Below are positions 8,949 through 17,545 of a stretch of 64,000 nt of DNA, in pieces (the first letter of the stretch is position 1; each line of letters opens with the position of its first letter). A model generated the notes under the pieces. That model was given only the letters and a program-made list of their open reading frames with translations, was not told where the DNA came from and searched no databases. The translations under genes were made by a program, and so were the position numbers. The DNA is from Prevotella melaninogenica (GTDB taxonomy: Bacteria > Bacteroidota > Bacteroidia > Bacteroidales > Bacteroidaceae): positions 186,001-250,000 of the forward strand of contig NZ_CP072359.1 in NCBI RefSeq assembly GCF_018128065.1, in the 5' to 3' direction.

Positions 8949-10313
8949 ATGAACAAAAGACAAACGAAACCGCTCATCCCGCCGCTCAGCGGCAGATGGA
9001 CAAGAGTAGGTCTCACGGCACTGCTCACCGCAGTCGTCGCCGTCGGCGCACAGGCGCAGACGAATGGCGATGGGGCTGCGCAGCCACCACGAGACTGGAA
9101 CAGCGAGCTGCGCACCCGCACCTGGAGCGTCTACGCCCAGGGCGGACTGTCGTGGGCAAGCGACGTGTGGTATCAGAACCTCGATGCCAAACGCAGTTAC
9201 AAACAGTCGCCCGCCGTGGGCAGCGGCATCGACTTCACCATCCGCCCGTGGGTGCGTGTGGGGGCCGAGTATCTCTGGTCGCGCTACCGCCGTGAGCAGC
9301 GCTTCTCCACGCTCGACACCAAGACGATGCCCGTCAAGGTGTATGGCAACTACCTGATGAACTACCACAACGCCAAGCTGGGCGTAGGCTTCAACCTGAT
9401 GGAGCTGTGGCCCCGCCGCCGCGCGCAGTGGCTGAACATTTGGGTGGGTACAGGCGTAGGCTACACCTTTGCCAAGGGCAACGAGTACGGCATCTACATC
9501 AGCAACACGCAGACACAGGGCGGACAGACCACGCCCATTGGTGACGGTACGACCATCGGTAACGACTCGGAGATAACCATCACGGGCAACGTGCGCACGA
9601 CGAACCGCCACGAGAAGTTCAACACGCTCTACGTTCCCGCCTCGCTCCACATCGAGGCCGACGTGAGCCGCCGCTTCACCGTCGGACTGAAAGGCGAGGC
9701 GGACTGGCTTCTCAATCGCAAGGACATCGCCCCGAAGAACCTCATCTTCGCCCTTGCCACCGTGCGCTACAACTTCGTGGCGAGCCGTGCCAAGGTGCAG
9801 CGAGCCTACTACGAGGGCGAACTCTCCGCACTCAACGATCGCATGAACGCCCTGCAACGGGACGTGGCAACGGAAAAGGCACGTGCCGAACGCGAAGCGG
9901 CAGACCGCCAACGGGCAGAGCAGCAGCAGGCCGAACTGCAACGCCGCCTGACCGACTGTGAAGAGAGACAAGCAGAGTCTCCCGCCACCGTGCAGCCCTC
10001 GCACTTCGTGCAGTTTGCCCACAACAGCTCCTATATGAGCCGTGAGGAGGCCGAACACCTCAAAGCCTTTGCCCGCAGCGTGCGCGGCCATAGGCTCACC
10101 CTCGTGGCCGAGGCCAGTACGCCGGGTGCAGACGGCTACAACCAGCAGCTCTCCGAGCGTCGCCTGGCCCGTGTGGTAGAGGCACTCGTAAGGGAGGGTT
10201 TCGACAGGGCCGACCTGCACCCGCAGACAGCCATCGGCGAGCGCAACGGTAAGCCTGCCACCGAAGGGCGCAGGGTAACCATAAAAGTGGAAAAGCAAGC
10301 AACAACAAAGTAA
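8949..10313 (+). CDS. OmpA-family outer-membrane protein
   Basis: 454 aa. A signal peptide ends near AQA-QT (residue 38). A beta-rich middle part (45-285) fits an outer-membrane barrel, with many aromatic and alternating residues. A coiled coil follows (about 290-335, rich in Glu, Arg and Gln), then an OmpA-like peptidoglycan-binding domain (about 345-450) with the late motif NGKPATEGRRVTI. It is likely anchored in the outer membrane with its C-terminus on peptidoglycan. The next gene starts 25 bases downstream, so it is co-transcribed with the first variable lipoprotein and could be its secretion or anchoring partner. Confidence 0.82.
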   Translation: MNKRQTKPLIPPLSGRWTRVGLTALLTAVVAVGAQAQTNGDGAAQPPRDWNSELRTRTWSVYAQGGLSWASDVWYQNLDAKRSYKQSPAVGSGIDFTIRPWVRVGAEYLWSRYRREQRFSTLDTKTMPVKVYGNYLMNYHNAKLGVGFNLMELWPRRRAQWLNIWVGTGVGYTFAKGNEYGIYISNTQTQGGQTTPIGDGTTIGNDSEITITGNVRTTNRHEKFNTLYVPASLHIEADVSRRFTVGLKGEADWLLNRKDIAPKNLIFALATVRYNFVASRAKVQRAYYEGELSALNDRMNALQRDVATEKARAEREAADRQRAEQQQAELQRRLTDCEERQAESPATVQPSHFVQFAHNSSYMSREEAEHLKAFARSVRGHRLTLVAEASTPGADGYNQQLSERRLARVVEALVREGFDRADLHPQTAIGERNGKPATEGRRVTIKVEKQATTK

Positions 10314-10337
10314 ACAACCCTTTAAAATCATAGTAAG

Positions 10338-11912
10338 ATGAAACGAATCAAATCCATTCTGCTTGCCATCGCCATGCTGTTGGCAGCACCCGCGTTCTTC
10401 ATCTCGTGTCAGGAGGACGCACCCGAGATCAATTACACGATGAACGTGTCGGTCATCAACGACTTCACCAAGGTGGTGGAGGCCATCAACAACGGCTTCC
10501 TGAAGAACGAGGAAGCAATAAAGAAGCTCACCGAGGCCATCGACAAGATGAACGCCGACCAGCAGACCAAGCTGCAGGCCATCATTGATGTGCTCAACTC
10601 CGTGAATGCCACACTCGAGACCAAGCTCACAGCCATCGAGGCAGCGATGAAGGCGCAGACCCTCACTCTCGAGAGCAAGCTCACCCTCTTGGAGACCGCC
10701 ATCAAGAACCAGACTCTCAAGCAGGAGGAGATGGCAGGCAAGCTCATCACCGCCATCGAAAACCTGCAAGGCGATATGCAGGAGAAGATAGCAGCCATCG
10801 CCGAGGCCATCAACAATGTGAACACCACGCTCCAGAGCAAGCTCGCCCTCATCGAGGCGGCCATCAAGGCACAGACCCTCTCGCTCGAGGCAAAGCTCGC
10901 CCTCATCGAAGCCGCCATCAAGGCGTTGCCCGACTACAGCTCGCAACTCGCTGCCATCCAGACGGCCATCGAGAACCTGCCCGACTACGGCGACAAACTC
11001 GCTGCCATTGAGGCCGCCATCAAGGCGATGCCGAACTACAGCGACAAATTCGACGCCGTGGTTGCCGCCCTTAATGCGATGAAAACGCAGATTGAGGCAC
11101 TCGGCACGGGACAAGGCAACATCGTCGATGCCATCAACAACACGACAGCCGCCATCAACAGCCTCATCGCTGCTGTGAACAGCGGCAACACTAATGCAGC
11201 CGCAGCCCTCGCACAGATTATCCAGAAGCTCGAGGAACTGAAGGAGAAAATCGGCAACGGCGGCGGAGGTGTAACACCCCCGACACCGCAGCCCACGGAC
11301 GAATATGTAGATCTCGGTCTGTCCGTGAAGTGGGCGACAAAGAACCTCGGCGCATCGAAGCCGAGCGACCACGGCCAGTACTACGCCTGGGGCGAGACCG
11401 AGCCCAAGACCGACTACTCCTGGGCAACCTACAAGTGGATGCAGACGGGGGAGTCCGACTGGAAATACATCACCAAGTACACCGTCGCCGACGGCCAGGC
11501 CGAGGGTATCTGGTATGACACCGGCGGCAACTTCATCGGCGACAACAAAACTACCCTCGAAGCAGCCGACGACGTCGCCACCGCCAAGCTCGGCTCGCCC
11601 TGGCGCATGCCGACCGCAGATGAAATCAAAGAACTGATCGACCACTGCACCTGGACTTGGACGAGAAAGGATGGCGTGAACGGCTACGAAGTGAAGAGCA
11701 AAACGAACGGCAACTCCATCTTCCTGCCTGCCGCTGGCTACAGCCAAGGTACCGGACTCGTCGATCCCCGCAGAGAAGGCATCTACTGGTCGAGTTCGCT
11801 CTACGCGGGGGGCAGCTACAACGCCGTCTACCTCGACTTCACTTGGGACGAACACAAATGTAGCAGCGACAGCCGCTTCATCGGGTATTCGGTGCGGCCC
11901 GTCCGCCCATGA
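10338..11912 (+). CDS. Lipoprotein with coiled-coil stalk and FISUMP (C-type-lectin-like) tip; candidate DGR target 1
   Basis: 524 aa. A lipoprotein signal ends in FFISC (Cys24). A long helical stalk (about 35-300) follows, with imperfect 17-18-residue repeats such as KLALIEAAIKAQTLSLEA, AAIKA and NLPDYGDK. A glycine/proline hinge (GNGGGGVTPPTPQP) leads to a C-terminal FISUMP/DUF1566-type domain (about 322-524) ending SVRPVRP. Proteins of this shape display a C-type-lectin fold at the cell surface, and in Bacteroidales they are typical DGR variable proteins. The last ~168 bp differ from the paralogue at 13803 mainly at codon positions 1 and 2. It follows the OmpA-like gene by 25 bp. Confidence 0.85.
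   Translation: MKRIKSILLAIAMLLAAPAFFISCQEDAPEINYTMNVSVINDFTKVVEAINNGFLKNEEAIKKLTEAIDKMNADQQTKLQAIIDVLNSVNATLETKLTAIEAAMKAQTLTLESKLTLLETAIKNQTLKQEEMAGKLITAIENLQGDMQEKIAAIAEAINNVNTTLQSKLALIEAAIKAQTLSLEAKLALIEAAIKALPDYSSQLAAIQTAIENLPDYGDKLAAIEAAIKAMPNYSDKFDAVVAALNAMKTQIEALGTGQGNIVDAINNTTAAINSLIAAVNSGNTNAAAALAQIIQKLEELKEKIGNGGGGVTPPTPQPTDEYVDLGLSVKWATKNLGASKPSDHGQYYAWGETEPKTDYSWATYKWMQTGESDWKYITKYTVADGQAEGIWYDTGGNFIGDNKTTLEAADDVATAKLGSPWRMPTADEIKELIDHCTWTWTRKDGVNGYEVKSKTNGNSIFLPAAGYSQGTGLVDPRREGIYWSSSLYAGGSYNAVYLDFTWDEHKCSSDSRFIGYSVRPVRP
11742..11909 (+). other. Candidate DGR variable region 1
   Basis: Last 56 codons of the gene above. Compared with 14832-15002, invariant codons (SSSLY, Gly, Ala, Leu, Phe, SVRPVRP) are interspersed with codons that differ as GGC/TAC, AGC/AAC, TAC/GAC, AAC/TAC, GTC/AGC, TAC/AAC and GAC/AAC. 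These are explained by AAC template codons mutated at A. Of the 21 differing codons among the first 33, 17 differ only at positions 1 or 2. Confidence 0.75.
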
Positions 11913-11920
11913 GTTCACCT

Positions 11921-11936
11921 TGCCTAAAAACAGGCA
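11921..11936 (+). other. Small hairpin just after variable region 1
   Basis: TGCCT-AAAAAC-AGGCA starts 8 bases after the stop codon. A hairpin at the same place follows the second variable gene (15015-15028). DGR targets often carry a hairpin or cruciform immediately downstream of the variable region that promotes retrohoming. Confidence 0.5.
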
Positions 11937-11966
11937 TGACGCGATAAACTGACGATTTAAAACCTC

Positions 11967-11994
11967 TCCCTCCCGTCCGCAGCGGCGGGAGGGA
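11967..11994 (+). terminator. GC-rich hairpin, probable terminator
   Basis: TCCCTCCCG (11967-11975) pairs with CGGGAGGGA (11986-11994), with further CCGC/GCGG pairing inside. It is followed by AATATAAG rather than a T-run, so termination is likely but not certain. The rest of the 325-bp gap up to 12238 shows no convincing gene. Confidence 0.5.
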
Positions 11995-12237
11995 ATATAA
12001 GAACAACACTCAGCCGCTTAACTATATAAATCAGAATCACAAACAGACATTCAAGACATTACAGACTGAAGAAGGGCATCGGGAACGATGCCGATGACAA
12101 GAACCCCATTCTTACCCTGACGAACAAGGGCAAGACGGCAGAGAAAGAAACAAAAAACAACAAACAGCCACTAACGCCCAAGCCTCCGACACGGCGTTAC
12201 TCAGAAAAGAAACTCAACAGGGGGGCATTATACTATC

Positions 12238-13740
12238 ATGGTAAAACTGAACAGAATCATAGCAACAACAACCGCCATGATACTGGCTTTCACCTTTGCC
12301 ACACCCGCCCAAGCACAGTTTGGCAACATTCTCAAGAAAGCCAAAGACGCAGTGAAAGAGAAGGTAAAAGAGAAAGCCACGGAAGCCAAGGACAAGGCGG
12401 TGAACAAGGCGATGAACAAGGCAGCCGATGCTGTCAACAACGTCACAGGCACGGACAAGGCAGCCGATGCCGTCGGCAACCTCACCGGCATAGACATGAC
12501 AGCCGGGCAGTCCGGGCAGCCGTCGGCAGACATGCCTTACCTCCACGGGAGCAACTTGAGCAAGAGCGGTGCTTACAGCAAGCTCACCAACCTCTACAAG
12601 CAAAACTTCAAACCCTCGAAGCAGGCACTTGCCCACGAGCCGTTCGCCAACGATGAGAGCGTGCCGAGCGGCTTCTCGAAGTCGTACAAGCAGATGTATG
12701 CCGCCTTCGAGCATCTCGACCCGATGCTCTTTCCGTTGCAGCCCTACTACAAGTATCCCGCCTTCTACGCCCTTGGGAAAGACCGGCTTTTTACCCCGCT
12801 TGCCTACTATCTCGATATGATCAAGATGTTCCTCACTGCCCCGATGGGCTATGAAGGCTATGAGAAACTGGGCATCGTGGGCTACGATGCAACGAAGAAC
12901 CCGGAACTTGTTTCTGCCGACGGACAGAAACTGGCCATGCAGGTAGATGAACTGTTCCGCTATCCTATGGCGGCACGCTTCTTTGCCGACCCCAACTGCA
13001 AGTCATCGGTATGGGCGCTGGGCATGCTCCTTGCCTACGAAAGCACCCGCGTAACGGCGGTGAGGGAGTATGCGGTAAGTGGCAATACCGGAGTGGCCGA
13101 CGCGAAGGCAGGCCTGATGTTCCCCTACGCTGCAGGGGTATCGCCCTACGACCGCGAGGTGCTGATGCGGGATGTGGCGTGTGTGGCAGTAGACATTAAC
13201 CTCATTGCCTCGACTGTGAAGGATTTCTATGAAATGGTGGAAACCTCGAAAGAGCCCCATCTGAAAGTATTGTATATGCTTGCCGGCAACGAAATGTACA
13301 GGCACATACTGACCCATCATAAAGACTACGAGCGCAACAAGAGCAAGTTCAACACGCAGCTGATGGCTTACACCCGCTACAACAATACGCCCGAATACAC
13401 AAAGATCGTCAATGAGGCGGTAATAACGCCCGAACCCCCGACAATAGAACTAAAGGCAGGAGCAATGGACAAGCAGCTCAACGCCCAGGTGCTGCGCATA
13501 GCGAAGCAGAAAGTGCCGGGCGCGATCCGTGTGGTTGTGACTAACCCAGCGTGGAAGGTTCACTACAACGGCACTGTGCCCACCGACCGCGCCGTGCGGG
13601 CATGGGTGGTTTACCGCAACAAGAAGGGCAAGCTCGAAGCCCACGACTACAGCTTCTGTCAGGACTATCAGGGCGGCGGCAAGTATGGGGCAATGCGCTA
13701 TAAGGGCGTGGGATTGCAGACGGTATATGTAAAACAGTGA
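12238..13740 (+). CDS. Exported protein of unknown function with Lys/Ala-rich amphipathic segment
   Basis: 500 aa. A signal peptide ends at AQA-QF (about residue 29). An unusual segment (30-85) of repeating Lys, Ala, Asp and Val (KKAKDAVKEKVKEKATEAKD) should form one long amphipathic helix. The rest (95-500) is a globular domain I cannot name, rich in Tyr and aromatic residues. It is GC-rich like its neighbours and sits between the two FISUMP lipoprotein genes, which suggests a shared surface role. The next gene starts 62 bases downstream. I assign no function. Confidence 0.7.
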   Translation: MVKLNRIIATTTAMILAFTFATPAQAQFGNILKKAKDAVKEKVKEKATEAKDKAVNKAMNKAADAVNNVTGTDKAADAVGNLTGIDMTAGQSGQPSADMPYLHGSNLSKSGAYSKLTNLYKQNFKPSKQALAHEPFANDESVPSGFSKSYKQMYAAFEHLDPMLFPLQPYYKYPAFYALGKDRLFTPLAYYLDMIKMFLTAPMGYEGYEKLGIVGYDATKNPELVSADGQKLAMQVDELFRYPMAARFFADPNCKSSVWALGMLLAYESTRVTAVREYAVSGNTGVADAKAGLMFPYAAGVSPYDREVLMRDVACVAVDINLIASTVKDFYEMVETSKEPHLKVLYMLAGNEMYRHILTHHKDYERNKSKFNTQLMAYTRYNNTPEYTKIVNEAVITPEPPTIELKAGAMDKQLNAQVLRIAKQKVPGAIRVVVTNPAWKVHYNGTVPTDRAVRAWVVYRNKKGKLEAHDYSFCQDYQGGGKYGAMRYKGVGLQTVYVKQ

Positions 13741-13802
13741 TATAAGCCTTTCGAATCGTTCGCGACGGGAAGGCAACCAACATCGCAAAACATTCAACAA
13801 TA

Positions 13803-15005
13803 ATGAAACGAAATAATTTCTTTGCGAAAGCGGCAGGAAGGACGCTTGCCCTCGCAGCAACAGTGATGATGATGAGCGCGGCGTTCACCGCCTGCTCGAG
13901 TGATAACGACGAACCGAAACCCGACCCGAAACCCGAGCTCAAGGCGCAGACCGTGATCATAGACGGCAAGGAGAAACCCATCCTCAAGGCCGAGTACAAA
14001 GACGAGGGCGATGGCGACTACAGCCTCTACCTTAACCTCTCGGCCGACGGTAAGGAAAAGGTGAAAATACAATTGAACAAAGCCCAGCACATCACCGGCA
14101 GCCCCATCGACCTGACCAAAAAGGAAAAGGAGCACAGCGGGTGGTATTGGGTGGTAGATTACTATAAGTCCGACGGCACCAGCCTCATCAAGACTAATGC
14201 CGCCCCCGACGATAGCGACTTCCCCGTCTTCACCACCGGCACACTCACCATCAGCGGCTCGCCCGAGGGCACCATCAATATCAAGCTCGAGAACGGGTGC
14301 GTAAAAGGCGAAGACGGTAAGGAGCACACCCTCACCGCCAACTACAGCGGCACGATGACGGAAATCGGAGGCGGCGGAGGCTCCACGGAAGAATACGTAG
14401 ACCTCGGCCTGAGCGTGAAGTGGGCCAAGTGCAACCTCGGCGCATCGAAGCCGAGCGACTACGGCAGCTACTACGCCTGGGGAGAGACCGAGCCCAAAGC
14501 AGAATACACTTGGGCAACCTACAAGTGGATGCAGGCGGGGCAGTCCGACGAGATGCACATCACCAAGTACACTATCGCCGACGGCCAGACTGAGGGCATC
14601 TGGTATGACGCCAGCGGCAACTTCATCGGCGACCACAAGACCACCCTCGAAGCGGCCGACGACGCCGCCATCGCCAACCTCGGCTCGCCGTGGCGCATGC
14701 CGACCATAGACGAAATTCAGGAACTGAGAGACAACTGCACCTGGACGTGGACCACGCAAAACGGCGTGAAAGGCTACGAAGTGAAGAGCAAAAAGAACGG
14801 CAACTCCATCTTCCTGCCTGCCGCCGGCTACCGCAAAGGTTCCGTACTCAGCAATGCCGGTAGCTGGGGCTACTTCAGGTCGAGTTCGCTCTACATAGGG
14901 TACAACGACTACGCCAGCAACCTCAACTTCGATTCGGATAGACACGACAAGTACAACCACAGCAGACGCTACCTCGGGTTCTCGGTTCGGCCTGTCCGCC
15001 CATAG
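13803..15005 (+). CDS. Lipoprotein with FISUMP (C-type-lectin-like) domain; candidate DGR target 2
   Basis: 400 aa. A lipoprotein signal ends in FTACS (Cys31). A Pro/Lys linker (DEPKPDPKPE) leads to an unrecognised beta-rich domain (50-185), a glycine linker (GGGGGS), and a FISUMP domain (about 195-400) highly similar to that at 10338. Shared blocks include ASKPSD, YAWGETEPK, GSPWRMPT and NSIFLPAAGY. The stalks of the two lipoproteins are unrelated and only the tip is shared, as expected if one mutagenic template serves several scaffolds. It is the last gene of the cargo module, and a broken rteC begins 34 bases later. Confidence 0.83.
   Translation: MKRNNFFAKAAGRTLALAATVMMMSAAFTACSSDNDEPKPDPKPELKAQTVIIDGKEKPILKAEYKDEGDGDYSLYLNLSADGKEKVKIQLNKAQHITGSPIDLTKKEKEHSGWYWVVDYYKSDGTSLIKTNAAPDDSDFPVFTTGTLTISGSPEGTINIKLENGCVKGEDGKEHTLTANYSGTMTEIGGGGGSTEEYVDLGLSVKWAKCNLGASKPSDYGSYYAWGETEPKAEYTWATYKWMQAGQSDEMHITKYTIADGQTEGIWYDASGNFIGDHKTTLEAADDAAIANLGSPWRMPTIDEIQELRDNCTWTWTTQNGVKGYEVKSKKNGNSIFLPAAGYRKGSVLSNAGSWGYFRSSSLYIGYNDYASNLNFDSDRHDKYNHSRRYLGFSVRPVRP
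14832..15002 (+). other. Candidate DGR variable region 2
   Basis: 57 codons, one more than variable region 1. It begins after the shared AAGY and ends in SVRPVRP. It contains clusters of codons ending in C with variable first two bases, as described for region 1. The single-codon length difference lies near the middle of the second half. Confidence 0.75.
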
Positions 15006-15014
15006 ATTTTCCCT

Positions 15015-15028
15015 TGCCCCTGTGGGCA
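15015..15028 (+). other. Small hairpin just after variable region 2
   Basis: TGCCC-CTGT-GGGCA starts 9 bases after the stop codon. It has the same position and the same flanking context (CTTGCC...GGCAT) as the hairpin at 11921-11936, although stem and loop bases differ. Confidence 0.5.
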
Positions 15029-15039
15029 TAGTGCGCTAA

Positions 15040-15426
15040 TTTGTAATAGAACTTTCGGACATCGTCGCCATCGAGCTGGAACTCCTCGACATGCGTATCA
15101 AAGGACTGCTGCCGACAGCGAACCCCGTCCTTGCCTCTCCTGCCAAGAAGTTCCGTTGGACAGGTAAGGTTGTGGACTTGGTCGAACTCCTTTATACCCT
15201 TGACACCTGCGACTGTATCAACAATGGAGAAATCGGTGTGGAGGAATTGGCGGATGTCTTTTCCGACATCTTCGGTGTGGAAATCAAAAACTGCTACAAC
15301 GTCTATATGAACATGAAGCGACGCAAGGACGACAGCCGTACCTATTTCCTTGATGAACTCCGAGAGAAACTCAACAAGCATATGGTGGAAAGCGACCTGA
15401 AAGGCGGTAAATTCAAGAAGCGGTAA
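15040..15426 (+). pseudogene. rteC: RteC C-terminal fragment (CTnDOT-type regulator)
   Basis: 128 codons open from just after a TAA at 15037 and without a proper start for the first 17. The sequence (VAIELELLDMRIKGLLP, then INNGEIGVEELADVF and YFLDELREKLNKH) matches the C-terminal part of RteC, which activates excision genes in CTnDOT-type elements. The N-terminal part is missing, and the junction to the DGR cargo lies between 15005 and 15050. The ORF could still be translated from the Met at 15091. It is a relic of the conjugative-transposon backbone. Confidence 0.7.
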
Positions 15427-15434
15427 ATGAAACA

Positions 15435-15468
15435 AAGGGAGATACTCCAAACCAGGAATATCTCCCTT
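15435..15468. terminator. Intrinsic terminator after the rteC fragment
   Basis: AAAGGGAGATA...TATCTCCCTT forms a 14-position stem with one mismatch (15435-15448 with 15455-15468), followed by CATTTATTTT. It lies between converging genes. Confidence 0.75.
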
Positions 15469-15566
15469 CATTTATTTTCTGCAACTATCGGTTGCAGAAG
15501 TTCTTCTAATCTCTCAAAATATAGATTGTAATTTCTCCAGCCCTCAGTTGGAGAAATTACCACCTC

Positions 15567-16010
15567 TTACCGAAATGCCCTTATTACCCGATACACAGCC
15601 CACAGACAGGTGAAAGGAGCGGTAAAAACTCCGATGATAACAAAGAGGAGGAGTTTGAAGATATAGTAAAATACCCACTGCCCGTTTGTTCCGGCAATCA
15701 TTTTATAGGGAATGAACTTTTCCACGAAGAGGTAGCCCGACCATATCGCCATCAGCACATATCCGGACATACCTCTCATATCCTCAAAACCTTTGGTCGC
15801 TAAGAAATTCCATCTGAAACCTATGACAAACAAGGTGATGAGAAATAACAGGCTGAAGATGCTTCGCCAAATCTCACTACGTTTTCTTTTCTGAAAACAA
15901 GGTGTACAGAGTATCGGCTGATACCTTTCCGCACATTCAGGACACAGCCCTTTTCCACAATCGGAACATTGGGCTACCGCCGGTTCTTTAGTATGATCAA
16001 AACAATTCAT
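15567..16010 (-). CDS. Small membrane protein with N-terminal zinc-binding (B-box-like) motif
   Basis: 147 aa from the ATG at 16010; an in-frame start eight codons further up is less likely because it lengthens the N-terminus ahead of the conserved MNCFDH start. The N-terminus has Cys3, His6, Cys15, Cys18, Cys23, Cys26, Cys35 and Cys38, a double zinc-finger pattern. Two or three membrane segments follow (about 50-70, 80-100, 115-140). I do not know its function. It sits 65 bases downstream of the mobC fragment on the same strand and is probably cargo of the conjugative element. Confidence 0.65.
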   Translation of the reverse strand: MNCFDHTKEPAVAQCSDCGKGLCPECAERYQPILCTPCFQKRKRSEIWRSIFSLLFLITLFVIGFRWNFLATKGFEDMRGMSGYVLMAIWSGYLFVEKFIPYKMIAGTNGQWVFYYIFKLLLFVIIGVFTAPFTCLWAVYRVIRAFR

Positions 16011-16074
16011 AGTGTAATCAATTAGCGTGTTCAAAAATACAAAAATTCTGCCTTAGAGCCAAGAAAAACAATCG

Positions 16075-17259
16075 TTATTTCTTGGTATTGAGTAGTTTGG
16101 AAAGTTCCGGATCATCGGCAATCCGCTGCAATTCCCGTTCCACGATTTCCCGCACCTCCGTCTTGACACGGTCATAGTTCGCCTTTATCTCCTGTTCCAT
16201 CATATCCTCGCCATCTTCATTTGTGAAGTCCGTCAGAACGGGTATCGGTCGGTAAGCGGCTGTTTCCTTTGCCACTTTCGCATTGTCCACCACAATCTCA
16301 CAGTGGAATATCTTCTGCTCGATACGTTCGGAGAAGTTGTCGGCAACTGCTCCGACAAACATTCCCTGTGTGAGCGTGGAAATCTTGTTCTGAGGAATAA
16401 GGCTGTCCATCTGCGTGGAGATGGAGGTCGTTTTGTCGCTTCGAGTGATGCTCATGCTCTGCCGTTTTTGAAGCACTTTTCCGAAACGCTCCGATAAGGT
16501 CTTTGCTGTCTCGCCGACCACCTGACCGGAGAAGATGTTCCCGACGGTATTCATCACCACAGCCGCTTCCTTATCCCCATAATCCCACTTCAACTGCGAG
16601 AAGTCCTGAAAGCCTAAGCAGACCGCAACCTTGTTGCTTCGAGCAGTGGCGATCAGATTGTCGAGCCCTTTGAAGTATATGGTAGGCAGCTCATCTATCA
16701 GTACGGAACTTTTCAGCATTCCTTTCTTGTTTATCAGCTTCACGATACGACTGTTATACAGTCCCAATGCCGCTCCATAGACATTTTGCCTGTCGGGATT
16801 GTTCCCCACACAAAGGATTTTAGGCTCTTTGGGGTTATTGATGTCGAGTGTGAAATCATCTCCCGTCATAATCCAATAGAGTTGCGGACTGATCATCCTT
16901 GACAAGGGAATCTTGGCGGAAGCAATCTGCCCCTGAAGCTGGTCAGCCGCCCCTCCGAGCCAAGCGTCCATGAAAGGAGAAAGATAGTTTTCCAATTCAG
17001 GATATGAGGTGAGTATCGGAAAAATATCCTCGTACTTGCGGCAGAGAAACTCAATGGCGTGCGGAAAGGTACAATACTTGTCACCCTCAAAGATGCGGAG
17101 ATACGAGATAATGGCGGCGAAGAGCACGATAGGTGATTCCACGAAGAAATCTCCTTGCTTTTGAACCCATGTCTTGTTTAAGTTCAGCATAATGGTGTAC
17201 GCCGACTCGTAGGCATCCGATATGTCACTCATGAAATCGGGGTGTATTCTCCGTGTCAT
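16075..17259 (-). pseudogene. mobC: MobC/TraG-type coupling protein, C-terminal two-thirds
   Basis: 394 codons. It closely resembles the coupling ATPase MobC of CTnDOT-like elements, normally about 670 aa, which feeds relaxase-DNA to the conjugation channel. Visible here are SDAYESAYTIMLNLN, the Walker-B-like region VLIDELPTIYF and GFQDFSQLKWDYGDK. The N-terminal membrane part and Walker A motif are absent. The first ten or so residues (MTRRIHPDF) come from an out-of-frame reading of ardA. A deletion has therefore joined ardA to the middle of mobC, and the product cannot work as a coupling ATPase. Confidence 0.82.
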
Positions 17260-17524
17260 TCAGTCTGTCCAACTCGTCCCGAAGCTCAAAGAAGGTTTCC
17301 TCCAAATGGCTCTCGGCTATCAGACCATCGGGGATTTCCTCCCACGCTTGGAACATATATTCGGGTTCTTCCTCGTCCTCGTGTATCTCCGCACAACGCT
17401 CCATAAAGCCGTCCAAATCGTAGAAGTCCGAAAGTTCCACCCATTCGCCCTGCAATGAGCCGTTGTTGTACTTGGCATAAGTGCCTACATAGATGCGTGC
17501 TTCGTTCAAATCCGTTGCTTCCAT
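17225..17524 (-). pseudogene. ardA: ArdA antirestriction protein, truncated
   Basis: 99 aa from the ATG at 17524. The sequence EARIYVGTYAKYNNGSLQGE and the very acidic character (many Asp and Glu) mark ArdA, a DNA mimic that inhibits type I restriction enzymes during conjugative entry. The family is usually about 165-180 aa. The frame ends soon after FFELRDELDRL at the join with the mobC fragment, which it overlaps by 35 bases in another frame. The dimerising C-terminal part is lost, so activity is doubtful. Confidence 0.8.
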
Positions 17525-17545
17525 TTTTCTTTTGTTGTTTAAGGG

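Noticed and set aside
8730..11918. A 1062-codon open frame on the minus strand
   Set aside because: It is antisense to the OmpA-like and FISUMP lipoprotein genes, which have signal peptides and recognisable domains. High GC and biased third positions keep the opposite frame open. No domain is seen in it.
13794..15029. A 411-codon minus-strand frame
   Set aside because: Antisense shadow of the second FISUMP lipoprotein gene, with the same cause.
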